Assembly: GCA_002633005.1 (NCBI GenBank) | Contig: NMRA01000150.1 | Span: 97,147-161,146 of the forward strand | DNA from: Phoronis australis | Lineage: Eukaryota; Phoronida; Phoronidae | Length of the DNA: 64,000 bases | Direction: 5' to 3' | Shown here: one piece after another, positions 35,456-46,850 of the stretch | Layout: each line of letters opens with the position of its first letter | Numbering within the stretch: the first letter of the stretch is position 1 | Translations under genes and position numbers: made by a program | Notes under the pieces: generated by a model | The model's input: the letters and a program-made list of their open reading frames with translations, nothing else | What the model was told of the DNA's origin: nothing | Databases searched by the model: none

Positions 35456-35769
35456 TGGTAAAAATAGGTCAAATCAAAGATTTGGTTATTCTGTACAGTA
35501 CTTCACTTATTATGGGCCAACTTATCCTTGATCACTATTTGTTTCATAGTATTAATCACTTTTACCTGACTGCATGCTGAATAGAACACAAATGACACCA
35601 AAATGAAATGGATGTTGTCAGTGAAAATGAAAATGAGAGTTAATTGGTATCCCAATGGAAAGGAAAACTATGCAGTCCCAATTTACCTCATACTATAATA
35701 TTTGAAAAGTGTTTTTTTTTGTATTTGTTGTACTTGATAAAAACTTCTGGCAGAATTTTAAAGCTTTTA

Positions 35770-37142
35770 CAGGGCTCAACATTAACTTTTTAAGCCACTT
35801 GCCCTTCGGGCAAGTAGTTGAAATTTTTTCTTGCCCGAACAACGAATTCACTTGCCCCAAGTACAATCCCAAATAGCACCGTGCATGTGCACACCTAGGT
35901 AATGTGTTACCGTAGGGCAGCCTGTGCTGAGCCTCCTCTTGTGTTGTGCACGCTATATACATGAGTTGCTATTTTTTTAACGATTCTTCTTATAGAACAT
36001 TTATTTATAAGGTGTGTCAAAACACTAGAGAGACAAATTAGAAGAGTAACTATGGTATCTGAACCATTGTCTCACGTTCACAGGCGCCGAAATGAGCTAG
36101 GACATGAACTCTAGACACTTCTGTGTATTCATTAGTTTATACGCCCTCATGCATTAAACTTGAGTTGTTGCTAACCTGAATTTCAATTTTTGCTATCCGT
36201 AAAAATCTTGCACAGTTTTGGTCATCGGTACCTTGTATTAAATTAAAATCAAATTTTAACATATAATAATGCCACACATACTTTTATTTTCAATAAATAA
36301 TTACATTTTTGAAAAATAGATAGACCGCGAAAAAGTCACCCTTCAGACTTCAGAGCGGCAATCCCGAAGACCGTATTCCTCTTCTTTCGGGAGTCGCCAC
36401 CGGGAGCCGGGAATTCATAAGAATGTCCTTTGGAATTCCCCCTGAATAAATACCAGGCCTTTTAAACTGCTGTGTAGTGTAGAAAATATGTCGTCAATCA
36501 TTCACTTTTTAGTTTTTGCGCGTATCTGTAGGACTTACATCCGCTGACGAACGCGGTGCTTCCAGCTGTACATGGGTAAACGCCGGCAAAAATCAAACGT
36601 CTTCCCTTGTTCACTGTCTCGCAGGCCAGAAAACCTAATTTCCCATGACGGAACCCATCCCCGCACTCTTTTCGTTTCATATTATTGCTTTGATTCTTTC
36701 TGAATTCATTTTTTAGCAACTAAACCAATGCCGTCCAGGCCTGGACGGCTTCCATGTTTAGACGTTTTGCCAGAGTGCAGACGATCACTAGTATCACGTG
36801 ACAACTTATTCAGAAACTGCAGGGCACGTTCAGAGAATCGAAAGGATTTGACCGCGAGCGTCATCTGTGCACGCTGCACCACACTCGTTCTATTTTCCTT
36901 TCGGTGCTCATTCGAAGGCGGGAGTTTCTTTGACGGCCACAGGGACTTTTTCGACGGTTTTTAGGCTTGTGTCGGGGTTCGTTACTTTGGAACAAATGTC
37001 GAACAGACAATCTTAGGATCTACTTGCCTATGTGGCTAGCTTTTTAACTTGCCTGTCGGGCAAGTACTTTTCAAATTCCACTTGCCCGACGCAAAATCTA
37101 CATGTACACGGGCAATCGGGCAACCGTTAGTGTTGAGCCCTG
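35770..37142. mobile_element. hAT-like CAGGGCTCAACA element, copy B (inverted relative to copy A)
   Basis: This is the reverse complement of the element at 31562-32930 along its whole length, with nearly the same length. The ends are CAGGGCTCAACATTAAC and, inverted, CAGGGCTCAACACTAAC. The flanks TTTTA|CAGGG and CCCTG|TTTTA give an exact 5-bp target duplication. Short frames (for example 36728-36964) are not supported as genes. Confidence 0.8.
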
Positions 37143-37160
37143 TTTTAATAATATGTAGCT

Positions 37161-39116
37161 TGAGTGAAAGGCGAAGGCAACTTTTTTCCGTGTCATTTTC
37201 AGTAAAAATAATGTTGCTTGGTTGTATCAAACATGTTTTTCAGTTAATTACAGGTTCTCGTAATGTAATTAATTACTCTTGCCATACTCTGGAAGTGATG
37301 TTTTGGGAGTCAAGAATTATGTGCCTTTTCTTTTCATATATCAGACCTTTGTACCATATGCAAAAAATGCAGATTCGTACAGAAATCAAGCCTCCAGTAT
37401 GTAAGTACGCACGGCCAGGCCAAAATATGCAAATTCAGCAAATTCAAAAGAGATTAATTCGCTTGTTTCTCATTAACTCTGCCGATTTGTAGTCAAAACG
37501 GACGAGGACGAAAATTATAAAGTTAGAAATTTAAAAAGTTTTGTAAAATTATTATTTTAGCCAAAAAGTTGAGCCACAAACTAGGGAAAGTTGCTTCATT
37601 TGATTCTCGAAATAGCCCGATAATTGGCGAATCGCGAGGCCTCTTCTATCGGTATGTGTGTCACAGGCCTGACCTATAAGCAACGACTACTGTGATTTGT
37701 GGATTACTATTTACGGCTAAATACGTACTGTTGACAAAATGGCAAAGCATGAGTGGTCACATATTCCGAGCTGTGAAGAAAGTAGCTTCTGAAAGAAGGG
37801 AACAACTGTTTTTGCCACGTTATTCCAAAGAATGACAATGTCTTATTCAAGGGACCATGAAATATATACTGCAAGTTTTATAGCGTGTTGTTTTTTGCGG
37901 GCATGGTGACTGCATTGACTTCGTAACATGTTGAGCTGACGATAATACTCGAGTCACAGTCGAGCCTCGAGGTCTTTTCGTATGCAGTACGGTGGTACGT
38001 GTTCACAAACACTTGCAATGAATAATTATTCAAAACTTATGATTGGTTAAGAAAATATCGTCTTGTGCAAAACATTGTCCAGTGCAGATTCATCAACACA
38101 TTTTGCAGATATGTTTTTGTGTTAAGAAATGAGGTGTATATACATTAGACATTACTAAGTTCAGTAAAGACATTTGATTAACAGGTTCTTTTCACTAAGC
38201 ATGTTCTCCCTCAAGTAAATAACTTGAATTATTCTGAAAATTGGTGATCGATTCACTGCGAGTATTTTAGAGGCAAGTAAGTAGGAAAAGTACCCATGTA
38301 TGTAGCCAGGGGGGGCTTGAATGAGTTCCCCATTTGGCAAAGAGGGCAAAAAGAGTCCTGAGAGAAACCAAAAGTCCGAGAAAACAGACAAAAGTCCACT
38401 AAAGAGGCAAAAATTCGGCGAAAGGTCTGAACGCTGAGTAAACCCCTTTTTTGTTTTTTTAGTTAGTGAAAGGTTCACTGCGAAAAATTCAACCTCCCCC
38501 CCTATATTTTCGGCTAAATTTGGTCTGTACGTGAAAATCTGCAAATTTACTGAAAAATCTGCACATCTGGTGTACAGAGTACTCCAATGCAGTGTTGGTG
38601 GTACACAGGTCTGTTTTCACTTAGTGCGTCTCAACACCTGCCTGTGCCTGTGCGTGCTCTGCCTTGTTATACTCTGGCTCAAACATATACCAACCCACTG
38701 ACTGTCTGTGAAAAAATTCCTCGTCACCACTGCTATGAACAATGTCTCCGTCACTCACGTCACTACGGTCACTGTGATATGGGTCGCCAACTCCAGCCAT
38801 TTTCAGGTTACTACAAACTAAACGATCCCTAAGTCCAGCATAATTGAGTTCTCTAACAACCTAGCTTGTCCTTGAATACTCGTTAATGGGAAGTGGTGAC
38901 TACAATTTTAGAAAAAACAGCACGTAAACAACAGTAGTACAATTCCTCGCAGTAACTCGAATGCAGAACCAAATTGGCGCGTAATGGCAGAAGTAATTAA
39001 TTTCATTACGAGAAGCCATAATTAACTGAAAAATATGTCTGGGATAATCAACAAACCTTATTTTTACTGAAAATGTTAGTGAAAATGGCACGCAAAAAGG
39101 TTGCCTTTGCCTTTAA
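37161..39116. mobile_element. Kolobok-like element, copy 2
   Basis: The left arm (37161-37340: GGCGAAGGCAACTTTTTTCC, later TACTCTGGAAGTGATGTTTT) and the right arm (about 38960-39116: TCTGGGATAATCAACAAACC, AAAAGGTTGCCTTTGCC then TTTAA) match the arms of the element at 7706-8605. The right TTAA (39113-39116) is intact and the left is decayed. The interior near 37738-37860 encodes a MAKHEWSHIPSCEE-like start and KKGTTVFATLFQR, a possible decayed THAP domain with a stop. Confidence 0.6.
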
Positions 39117-39976
39117 CCACCTTGCAAATGGTCACTTGACTTAAAAGAAGTGTGCTACCAAGTCACACTTCTTTTTAATTCTTAATATCAGCTTGTAGTT
39201 TCCCGAACTCCTAAATTTGGAAGGCATTTTGGCTCTCTGTTGGTCTTGGGTATGATTTTTGAAAGCAAATATCAGTAGATTTTGGACCCCTTTGGGATTG
39301 CTTTGGAGTGTTGTCATCCAGGTCTCAAGAAGTGCCACTCTAGACCTTGTGGTAATCTTCTGGCAAGCCTACTTTTTCTCCTGTAAGTTGAATGTCAATT
39401 GAAAAATGCCAGTTGTCTAGTGACATTAGATGTCATATGTTTAGGACCAAGGATTTCATTCAAGTAGTTCTGCTGGAAGCAGTGATGGATTTTACTGAGG
39501 CATAGCATCAGTATTCACTGGTTGAGTGATTTCATTGTCAACTTCTACTTGTACACTTTTTGCGTATTTGGTATGTTTTTGACGTCATAGTGCTACACTG
39601 TAGTGCTGTATTGCTCTGTCTTTTGCATACTTTGCTGTTATGTTGACAAGCTATTCCCCATCATTATTACTGGTAAAACTGAATAGGGACATTCGTCGTA
39701 GAGCAGTCGTCGTCAGCGATCTGCTCGAAAGAGCAACTGTCCTATTAAAAATTGCAATGTAGGGCATAGTCAGCTTAGAATTTTTTTTGGATCTGGTAAA
39801 TATGAAAATCCCTTGGAATGGCAATAAAATGCAACTTTTGTGATGGCTGATATGTGTTTTACTTGATAGTTTTTACAAATATTAGTATGGTAAGAATAAA
39901 AAGTTTGGCAGGAATACGATACTTTCTTAAACGCTATTTTCCAGGGAGAAACCTATTTGCAAGAACATCAAGGCTG

Positions 39977-41605
39977 TTAAAGGAGAATGCCACCCAAAAA
40001 AACAACCTATATTGTATCAAATTAGATCGAATAGTTCCACCGGATAACAGCAAGTTCAGTTGTTTTACCTGACTCCTAACGGCAGACGGAGGTGGCCAAA
40101 TTAACCAATGACGTAACCAGTTTAAACGCAGTCTGTTCAGCGGTTCACAACACGCTTACTGGTGTCAACTTATCGCTTGAATTCATCGTTTTACACCAAT
40201 AAATCGTCAAAATTTGATGTGAACACCTTGCAAATATATCGAGCTCTAAATAAACGTGTTGTTTCATTTCACTGTTACGGATTTATAGGTATTTGAACAT
40301 ACCGTAGCCTACAGAGTTCGGTAGGCCAATTTACCGTTGTCGATCATGGAAGTTTGGGTCTGTTTGGTGATAATTTGAATCATTCTTCCGTGAAATACAG
40401 ATGAGGGAACATAGCTGTGTGTTGTACATTTAGACTTTTTTGCGATTTTTTTTCAGTTCTAAACACAAAACGCTTGTTACTCACCACCAGTTGCTCGGAA
40501 CCCGATTAGGCCCATCGCGGCCGCCGGGACTGGACATCATGATCATAAACCAACTAAAGTTGGAAACTAAACCACCAGTCACGAAAAGACTATAATAGTG
40601 AGCCAAAGAAATAATGTTCACGTAATTATTTAGGTGAATTAGCCACGAAACTGAAAATCTACTTACTTGTCGGTTCCCCTCCCTCAGAACCGTCAGGGTA
40701 AAGGTTGTACAGTAACAATAATTTGAATAATGTATTTGTATATCTAAATAAAGATTCCCCTAACATGTGACCATAGGATATAAAATCGAGTTATTGTTTC
40801 ACAACAGCTTTCTGTCAGCAAACACTGAATTAGCATGGGCTCACACGGCCTCGGTGCCCGGTCAATTACCTTTATTGCATCTAAAGGTGGTAACGCATTG
40901 GTTTAGCCATTGCGAGCTTATCAAAATATTTACACTCACGAATACTCTTAAAGGCATTACAAATTGTTTCTAATGAGACGGACTTTGTTTCAGTTTTATG
41001 TAAGCATTGGTTGGGGTGAGAATAATTCATTTTGAAACGAAACGCAGAAAAATAAACGTCTACATGGCAACTCGCCCGGCGCCAGTCCCGACTTAGTTGA
41101 GAGCTCATCCGATGAAGACTTCACGGGTCGGATCGTGAGGTTTCGCAGGCTATCAGTTTGATCCAGAATACACTGATGAAGAAATACTAGAGAGGCACCG
41201 TGAACATGCACAGGCAATAACGTTCTTCGGTAAGCCGGAATTCGTCAGGGATCTCACTGTCGACGAAATGCCAGCCACAGACACGGAGATGTTTCACGGC
41301 CTCCTACTTGCTATTAACGGCATACTTTTCATTCTTTACTACCTCGAGCTACTTACTAAGCCTTTCGGACTCTCGAGGAAGTCGAATAATTGATATACCC
41401 GCTTTCTCGCTTCATAGTTCGGACAAGCGGGAACGATGCATCGTAATATAGATGTGTTCACTCTGCAGATGAACCACTGACATCGCTGCGTCGTTTCTCA
41501 CCTTCCTCACAGGTTAGCGCGACACCTCTCGTTTCAGACGATGTGGATATAGACCGATTAAGATGGTAAAAAAGACTAATTAAATCGGATGACATTCTCC
41601 TTTTT
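39977..41605. mobile_element. TTAA-type element with AAAGGAGAATG ends
   Basis: The left end is TTAA followed by AGGAGAATGCCACCC. The right end, inverted, is AAAGGAGAATGTCATCC. The left TTAA is intact (39977-39980); the right appears mutated to a T run (41601-41606). The interior holds a decayed ORF similar to the P2X7 cytoplasmic-tail-like proteins seen in transposons. The assignment to a TTAA-targeting superfamily is inferred from the ends. Confidence 0.5.
41063..41240 (+). pseudogene. P2X7 C-terminal-like transposon ORF remnant
   Basis: One frame reads NSPGASPDLVESSSDEDFTG, then RIVRF. After a single frameshift it continues GYQFDPEYTDEEILERHREH and AQAIT. The combination SSSDED, then G-R-I, YQFDPEYTDEE and a charged helix is typical of the leader in invertebrate proteins carrying the P2X7-like cysteine-rich domain. 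The cysteine-rich part itself is not seen downstream, so this is a fragment. Confidence 0.45.
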
Positions 41606-42334
41606 TGCCTTGCTTCCTTCTGAAATTCTCTCTCTTGGCTAGAAATTTATCCTTGAATAATTGAAAATTCCATTCATTTTTAACTGGCTCATTTTCTGTG
41701 CCTCTGAGAGATCTATTTGCAAAAGTTTGATTGATGCCTTCATCTAAAATAAATGTTGTTAAAACTAGTATACTCTTCCTCAAGTTATCTAACTGTTGCA
41801 TGAAACAATGCTGTGTGGCAATTAAATTTGCAGCGTGATTGTATGCATCCACGTTGAAAGCCATCTGTTTTCTAATTTTTGCTTCCATCGATTCTTCACT
41901 ATTTTTTCACAAGTTTGCTCACAGAAGTCATCACACTTGTTTAGTCGCCTTCAGTATTTTATTACAAGCGCACTGAAATTCTGAGCAAATGTTGCTTTGG
42001 CGAGATTGTCACCATCTCTAGAATTATGTCACTCCACAGCACTGAAAGATAACACAAAAGACATGTGCATGTGTCACAAGTGGTTTGTTTTGAAATCGGC
42101 CACTGCCTTTCTTTTTTTCAAAAACAGGAGTGAAGCAAGTACCGTATTCGCCCTTATATCTGCCCATGCCCCTATAAGCGCCCCCCCCACGCGTTTTCCG
42201 ACTTTGCTAAAATAAGCGCCCAGTCCGTGAACGTGTAGGTGCAAAAAATGCCTTACCTACAGTCCTAAAATTCTACAGTAACGTCTTCAAATTATCAATA
42301 ATATCTGACAGTCCTGAAAAAATCATTGTGCACA

Positions 42335-42535
42335 GAATTTATGGACCACGAGCCTCGCCGATATGTCGGTATTTAGCTGTGACTATGCACTCAAAACGAA
42401 CACAAAAGTTTGCTGATCTTGCGAGGAATGTGTCCCACGATGGTCTGACCTTTCAGAGCAGACGTTGGTGTCAGCGGGATTGTATTGTAGATATTCCCCC
42501 CCCTCAACAGAAATCCAAATTTCTTTGAACACGTG
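42335..42535 (-). pseudogene. Decayed HIRAN-like ORF, third copy
   Basis: The reverse complement includes VGHIPRKISKLLCSF followed by a stop, corresponding to VGHIPREISKTCILF in the copy at 35018. It is interrupted by frameshifts. Confidence 0.45.
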
Positions 42536-42754
42536 AAAATCGCGAATCAAAGACTAACAAAAAAAAAAACATTGGCCATTGTTAAAACCACCTGGCAGGA
42601 AGCGAGCGCTACATACATGTACCTGTCATCAAAGACATTAATCCGGAACTATCCATTTATGAAATGGGTGTAGCATAGCATCGGCATGAAATGAATATTG
42701 GCACTAATTTCCGACAGTTTCTCATACTATATAAGATGTTTGCATTATTTTTAA

Positions 42755-44368
42755 CAGGGCAAGGCTTGGAATTTTCCGCGGAAACGCGGATTTCCGCTTT
42801 TTTCTTTTAGCCCCTCCGCGTATTTTCGTTATACTTCTGCGGAAAAATCAGATTTGTCATAAAACTATCGCGGCAAATTGGTTTCTCACCGCGGCATTGC
42901 CCCGCGACGGCTCGAAAAGCGGAAACTGCTCTTTATGTTTCGGAGGAACGAAAATTGTAATTGCGGATCACAGGCGCTTGAATTTCTCGATGACTCGTAA
43001 CCATATACAAGAAACATGCTTTTTTAGTAGTGAGTGACATCAGAGGCTATCGAGGAACAGGTAAATTCAAGCACCTGTGCCTGGGATGAGCGTGGTTCAT
43101 CAATGGCGTCTGCATTTGGTATAAAATTGCGGCGACAAATAGTGCGATTCTGCTGTCAAAAATGCGTGGAACGTGGAGTAGTCAGAGTATTTCGTGGAAA
43201 AGTGGATAAAAGAAACGGTCAATGTCTTCTAAAACAACATAAGTCAAGGTTTGTGCTCTGTAAATTTTGAGAGAGGAACAATTACGGAGTGCGTGGGCGA
43301 GTCGCCTCGGACTAAGTTGGAAGTCGGAGGATCGACTGAAAACGATGAAACACCAGAAATAACAACGCTCCCTGAAAGAAATTCAACCGTAACCGGTTAT
43401 TCGCTGGATTGAAATCGTGGGATGTGAGTGATGTATGAAATTCTTTTGTTTGATCCCACATGCACGCCCGTTACCGTTGGCTGCTTAGCTCTAAGTAAGG
43501 CCTGACCGTTTTGAGTGCAATTTTCTACGTGCCGCCGAAACGGGATACAAAGGGCTATTTTCGTTACTGCAAATGCGTTTTAAATTGCCTTTTATGTATT
43601 TCAATTTATCTTGACATTTTTCGTGTTCTATTTTGTGATGCGAGTTTTGCAATTTTAGAGAAGTGATCACGTGACAGATTCTGAATGATCTGATTGGTCT
43701 AAGCCATTGTTTACAAATTCTGCCTGACTATTTTCAGTATCCTGATAGAACTTTACTTCTTATGTCGCATAGTTTTTTCTACACCAGCCTGACTTATAAA
43801 CAATTAACTCCTGTAATTACTGTTTGAAACTGAAAAGTTTGGCCAACTTAGGATTGTGATTGATGCATTCTATGAAGTATGTTGTTTTTTACTTTAATTT
43901 TTCCATGCTAACAGTTGGGGGTATGAGCCACAGGTTTTCGTCTTGACTTTTTTCCATTTGCATTGGAATTAAAATTTTTGTTGGAATTAAATGTGTATGT
44001 ATTTTAGGCTTTCTAGGTAATCTATGCATCAATTTTCAATTTTTTTTTGTATTTCTGTATCGTAATCATAAGAATTGAAAATAATTTTAAAGGTCTCCCT
44101 CAGTGCAGCAAATCAAGAATAGGTTTCTGCCACTCAGACTGCAAATTTTTCATCATTATCGCTATTTTAATTTTAAAAAATATTTTTTGTTGCATGTAAA
44201 TGCCTTCATTGTTGTTGCTGAAATAGATATTAGGTACTGCTTAAGATGAGTGCGTTTTGCCGACATGACACAGTAACTTTCGTTCTGTTGAGGTATGGTT
44301 TAGATTGAAATGTGTATTTAGGACCGTAAAAATTTCTTCTTTTTTGTCATGGGTCATTCCAAGCCCTG
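42755..44368. mobile_element. CTTGGAATTTTCCGCGG element, long copy, nested
   Basis: The left end is CAGGGCAAGGCTTGGAATTT. The right end, inverted, is CAGGGCTTGGAATGACC. CCGCGGAAACGCGGATTTCC lies just inside the left end. The last ~60 bp and first ~150 bp match the short copy at 56440-56954. An open frame at about 43034-43270 shows no recognised domain. It is probably hAT-like by its CAGGG end. Confidence 0.6.
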
Positions 44369-45558
44369 ACGGGTTGTTTGATTAATCATAATTGGTGTTT
44401 TTAAGCCAAATATCCAATAAAATAACAACTGACAGTGAATGCTTACACACCCTTTAACCAAAAAATAATTGTCAGATAGTCACGTACACATCCAGCCACA
44501 CGGTGACTAATCTGGGCCTTACTGAGACAAATAATGTCGGAACGTTTTTAGCACGAGACCGGCAAGTACTTAATGAAACACATTCTGCTTTAGGCTTGTG
44601 CTAATTTCTTTAGATACAGTGCACATCTAGATTGCGTTTACTCTGGCAAATGATCTCTGGTGACACGCACGCGCTCTCTTACTCACACACGCAAACGAAA
44701 TTCAAAACATATATCATGTGACAACAACTTATGTGTTCGTCCAGAGATTTTTCTCATGTTGCCGATCCTCCATGACACAATGTAGCACAGATTTGTACTT
44801 AACCTGCCGTTAATCCCTACTCTACAGGAACTTAAAAATCTTAGGGACGCTATTTGGAAAACTTAAGGAGAATTTCAGGTAATTTGCTTGAGTCGAAACC
44901 GTATTTTTATTCAAGCGTTAAAGTCGCCTTATCAACGATTGCGAGGCAGTCAGTTGGCGAGTTTTCGCACTGGGATTTCAGCACAAATTTCTGTAAAGTG
45001 ATCGTAATATAACAGCAAAGTTTGATAGCAATGCACCACAATTTTGTAGAGAGTCTGTCATAGGTTACAGATATGTCACAGAGCGTAAATATGATGAATC
45101 TTATCTTCCGATTTCACCCGTTTTGGAAACCTGGTTTCAGCTGCCTTGGGTTACAATAAGTGCCCCCCTTGAAACGACTTTCTAAGCACCCTGGGCGGTT
45201 ATTGGGGCAAATACGGTAAATGACATTCATTAGATTGTATTTTTTAATGACTGAATCATTTGAATGTTGGGTGTTAAAAAATTTTCATTTTGTTCTTGCG
45301 TGATGCAATTTGATTTAATCTTCACTGTGAGAAAACCACAGAGATATGGCAAACTGAAAAGGCGAGTTTCGCTTATTTTGCCATTTTTTTACCCACATCA
45401 GTTCTTAACTGTGTCTTGACATTCAATCATACTGTCAGCTAGCTGGCTAGTTGAGTGAGGTGCAAAGTTGCAAAAAATAGTGTTCAATGGAAAGTTTGTT
45501 GTTGCACATCACTAGATACTATGCCTGAGAGTGACTGGTCAATTCTGTGCTTGTATAG

Positions 45559-45671
45559 GTCACCCATCCTGCCTCAAGTTCTCACCAGAGTTGACTGAGG
45601 TGGTCAAGACTCTACGCTGGCAGTGTATCGAGTGTAAGAGGTGTTCCTTTTGCCTGAAATCTGGCAAAGAG
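45559..45671 (+). CDS. KAT6: KAT6 exon 3: end of PHD finger 1, start of PHD finger 2
   Basis: The exon reads (G)HPSCLKFSPELTEVVKTLRW, then QCIECKRCSFCLKSGKE, residues 233-270. It supplies H234, C237, C255 and C258 for PHD1 and C261 and C264 for PHD2. HPSCLKFSPELT and LRWQCIECK are shared with human KAT6A. The acceptor is TTGTATAG at 45558 and the donor GAG|GTGAGT at 45672, with phase 1 in and phase 0 out. Confidence 0.97.
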
Positions 45672-45896
45672 GTGAGTAGGTCTGCATTGTTGCACATATG
45701 CAAATTGCATCATACATTCATCATGTTAGCAATTAGTATTGTTCGGTAGTAGGCCTTTATTAACACAAACTTTGTTGAAAACACAACTAAACTAAACTTT
45801 TTGCTTGAAAGCATTGACTGTCTGGTTGCCTTTGTTATGGTCATTTGGATAGATTGTTGGTTTGCTTATTGTGCACATACCAAATGATTGTTACAG

Positions 45897-45978
45897 GACA
45901 ACATGCTTTTCTGTGATTCATGTGACCGAGGGTTTCATATGCAATGCTGTATACCACCCCTGTCCAAGGCTCCTAAAG
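45897..45978 (+). CDS. KAT6: KAT6 exon 4: core of PHD finger 2
   Basis: The exon reads [20 protein letters not shown], then PLSKAPK, residues 271-297 plus one base. It contains PHD2 ligands C276, C279, H284 and C287. [18 protein letters not shown] is a hallmark of the KAT6/DPF tandem PHD module. The acceptor is TTGTTACAG and the donor AAAG|GTTTGT at 45979. Confidence 0.97.
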
Positions 45979-46602
45979 GTTTGTTTTTTGCTCTAATGGT
46001 CATTCACATTAACTATTTATTTGAGCACCTGGAAATTGTCAATTGTCCACTTCTATTTCTGCATCAGATGCTGTAATGTGTTATTTGCACAATGACCTGG
46101 TTAAAAATGGATTTGCTCTCTAATCTCTTGTGATGTGGCTGGTGTTGAAATCTTGACTGTTTAAGTTTTAGTTAATCTTGTACTCATTGCTTTTTGTGAA
46201 GTGAAGTGATGTGAATACAGAGGTCAATTATTTCCTAGTCTGCTCGTGTTCAGTGTTCTCCACAATAGAAAGTTCAAACTCCACGAGGCTTACAAAATTC
46301 ATACAAATGTTGAAAGTATGTGTCTACTCAATGTATGTTAAGACTGTGACTAAATGCATTGAACTGGTTCCAATAGTCCACTATGTCTTAATTTGCTTAA
46401 CAAATATCCGATTTCCCTGAAATTAAAACTGGTTGTATAGGTTTTAAGACTCAACTCCAATAATCTAAACTCCTCAATACGGAATTCAGTCGCATTCCTG
46501 CGACTAGTCCAAACAGGTTTTGTTGCATCAAATAAATGCATATCTGCATTTAAGCCTGGGATGTCTGTAAGTGGAAGCCTAAGATATAGTTTATATTAAC
46601 AG

Positions 46603-46732
46603 GAAAGTGGGATTGCAATATCTGTGACCAGACACGAGGTGGCAAGAGAGCCAAGCGATGGCTTGAAGAGCTGAAGGAACGACGGCTAGTGCAAAGGGCA
46701 AAGGTCAAGTCTCAAATGAAGGAGAAAGAGAA
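46603..46732 (+). CDS. KAT6: KAT6 exon 5: end of PHD finger 2 and basic linker
   Basis: The exon reads (G)KWDCNICDQTRGGKRAKRWL, then EELKERRLVQRAKVKSQMKE and KE, residues 298-340 plus two bases. C302 and C305 complete PHD2, as C-x2-C does in the human PKGMWICQIC segment. The remainder is a basic, probably helical linker. The acceptor is TATTAACAG at 46602 and the donor GAA|GTAAGT at 46733; phase 1 in, phase 2 out. Confidence 0.93.
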
Positions 46733-46850
46733 GTAAGTGGACCATCAGTAACTGTGAAATCACCAGTTTTGTTGCAGTGGATTTCTGTAAACTTGGTCTC
46801 TCACTTGAGTACTTGCTAATGAATGCATGTTGGGCAGGTTCCACACCATT

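Larger units (their letters stand above)
42140..45218. mobile_element. TIR transposon (TACCGTA/AAGCGCCC type), copy with both ends
   Basis: The ends are TACCGTATTCGCCCTTATAT and, inverted, TACCGTATTTGCCCCAATAA, both followed by a GCCCA block. Adjacent AAATAAGCGCCCAG repeats mark the left end. The body matches 22601-25699 and contains the same decayed HIRAN-like ORF near 42335-42535 (minus). A second element (42755-44368) is nested within it. No clear target duplication beyond a possible TA is seen. Confidence 0.75.
28117..45558 (+). other. KAT6: KAT6 intron 2 of the coding region (17.4 kb)
   Basis: The longest intron in the window, almost entirely repeats: a two-copy direct duplication (28690-29760), an inverted pair of hAT-like elements (31562-32930 and 35770-37142), Kolobok-like remnants, a TA-flanked element with an assembly gap (33309-34501), a TTAA-type element (39977-41605) and a 3.1-kb TIR transposon (42140-45218). 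Positions 29760-31560, 39117-39976 and 41606-42139 show no recognisable feature. No missed exon is seen; PHD finger 1 joins in frame directly from 28116 to 45559. Confidence 0.85.
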
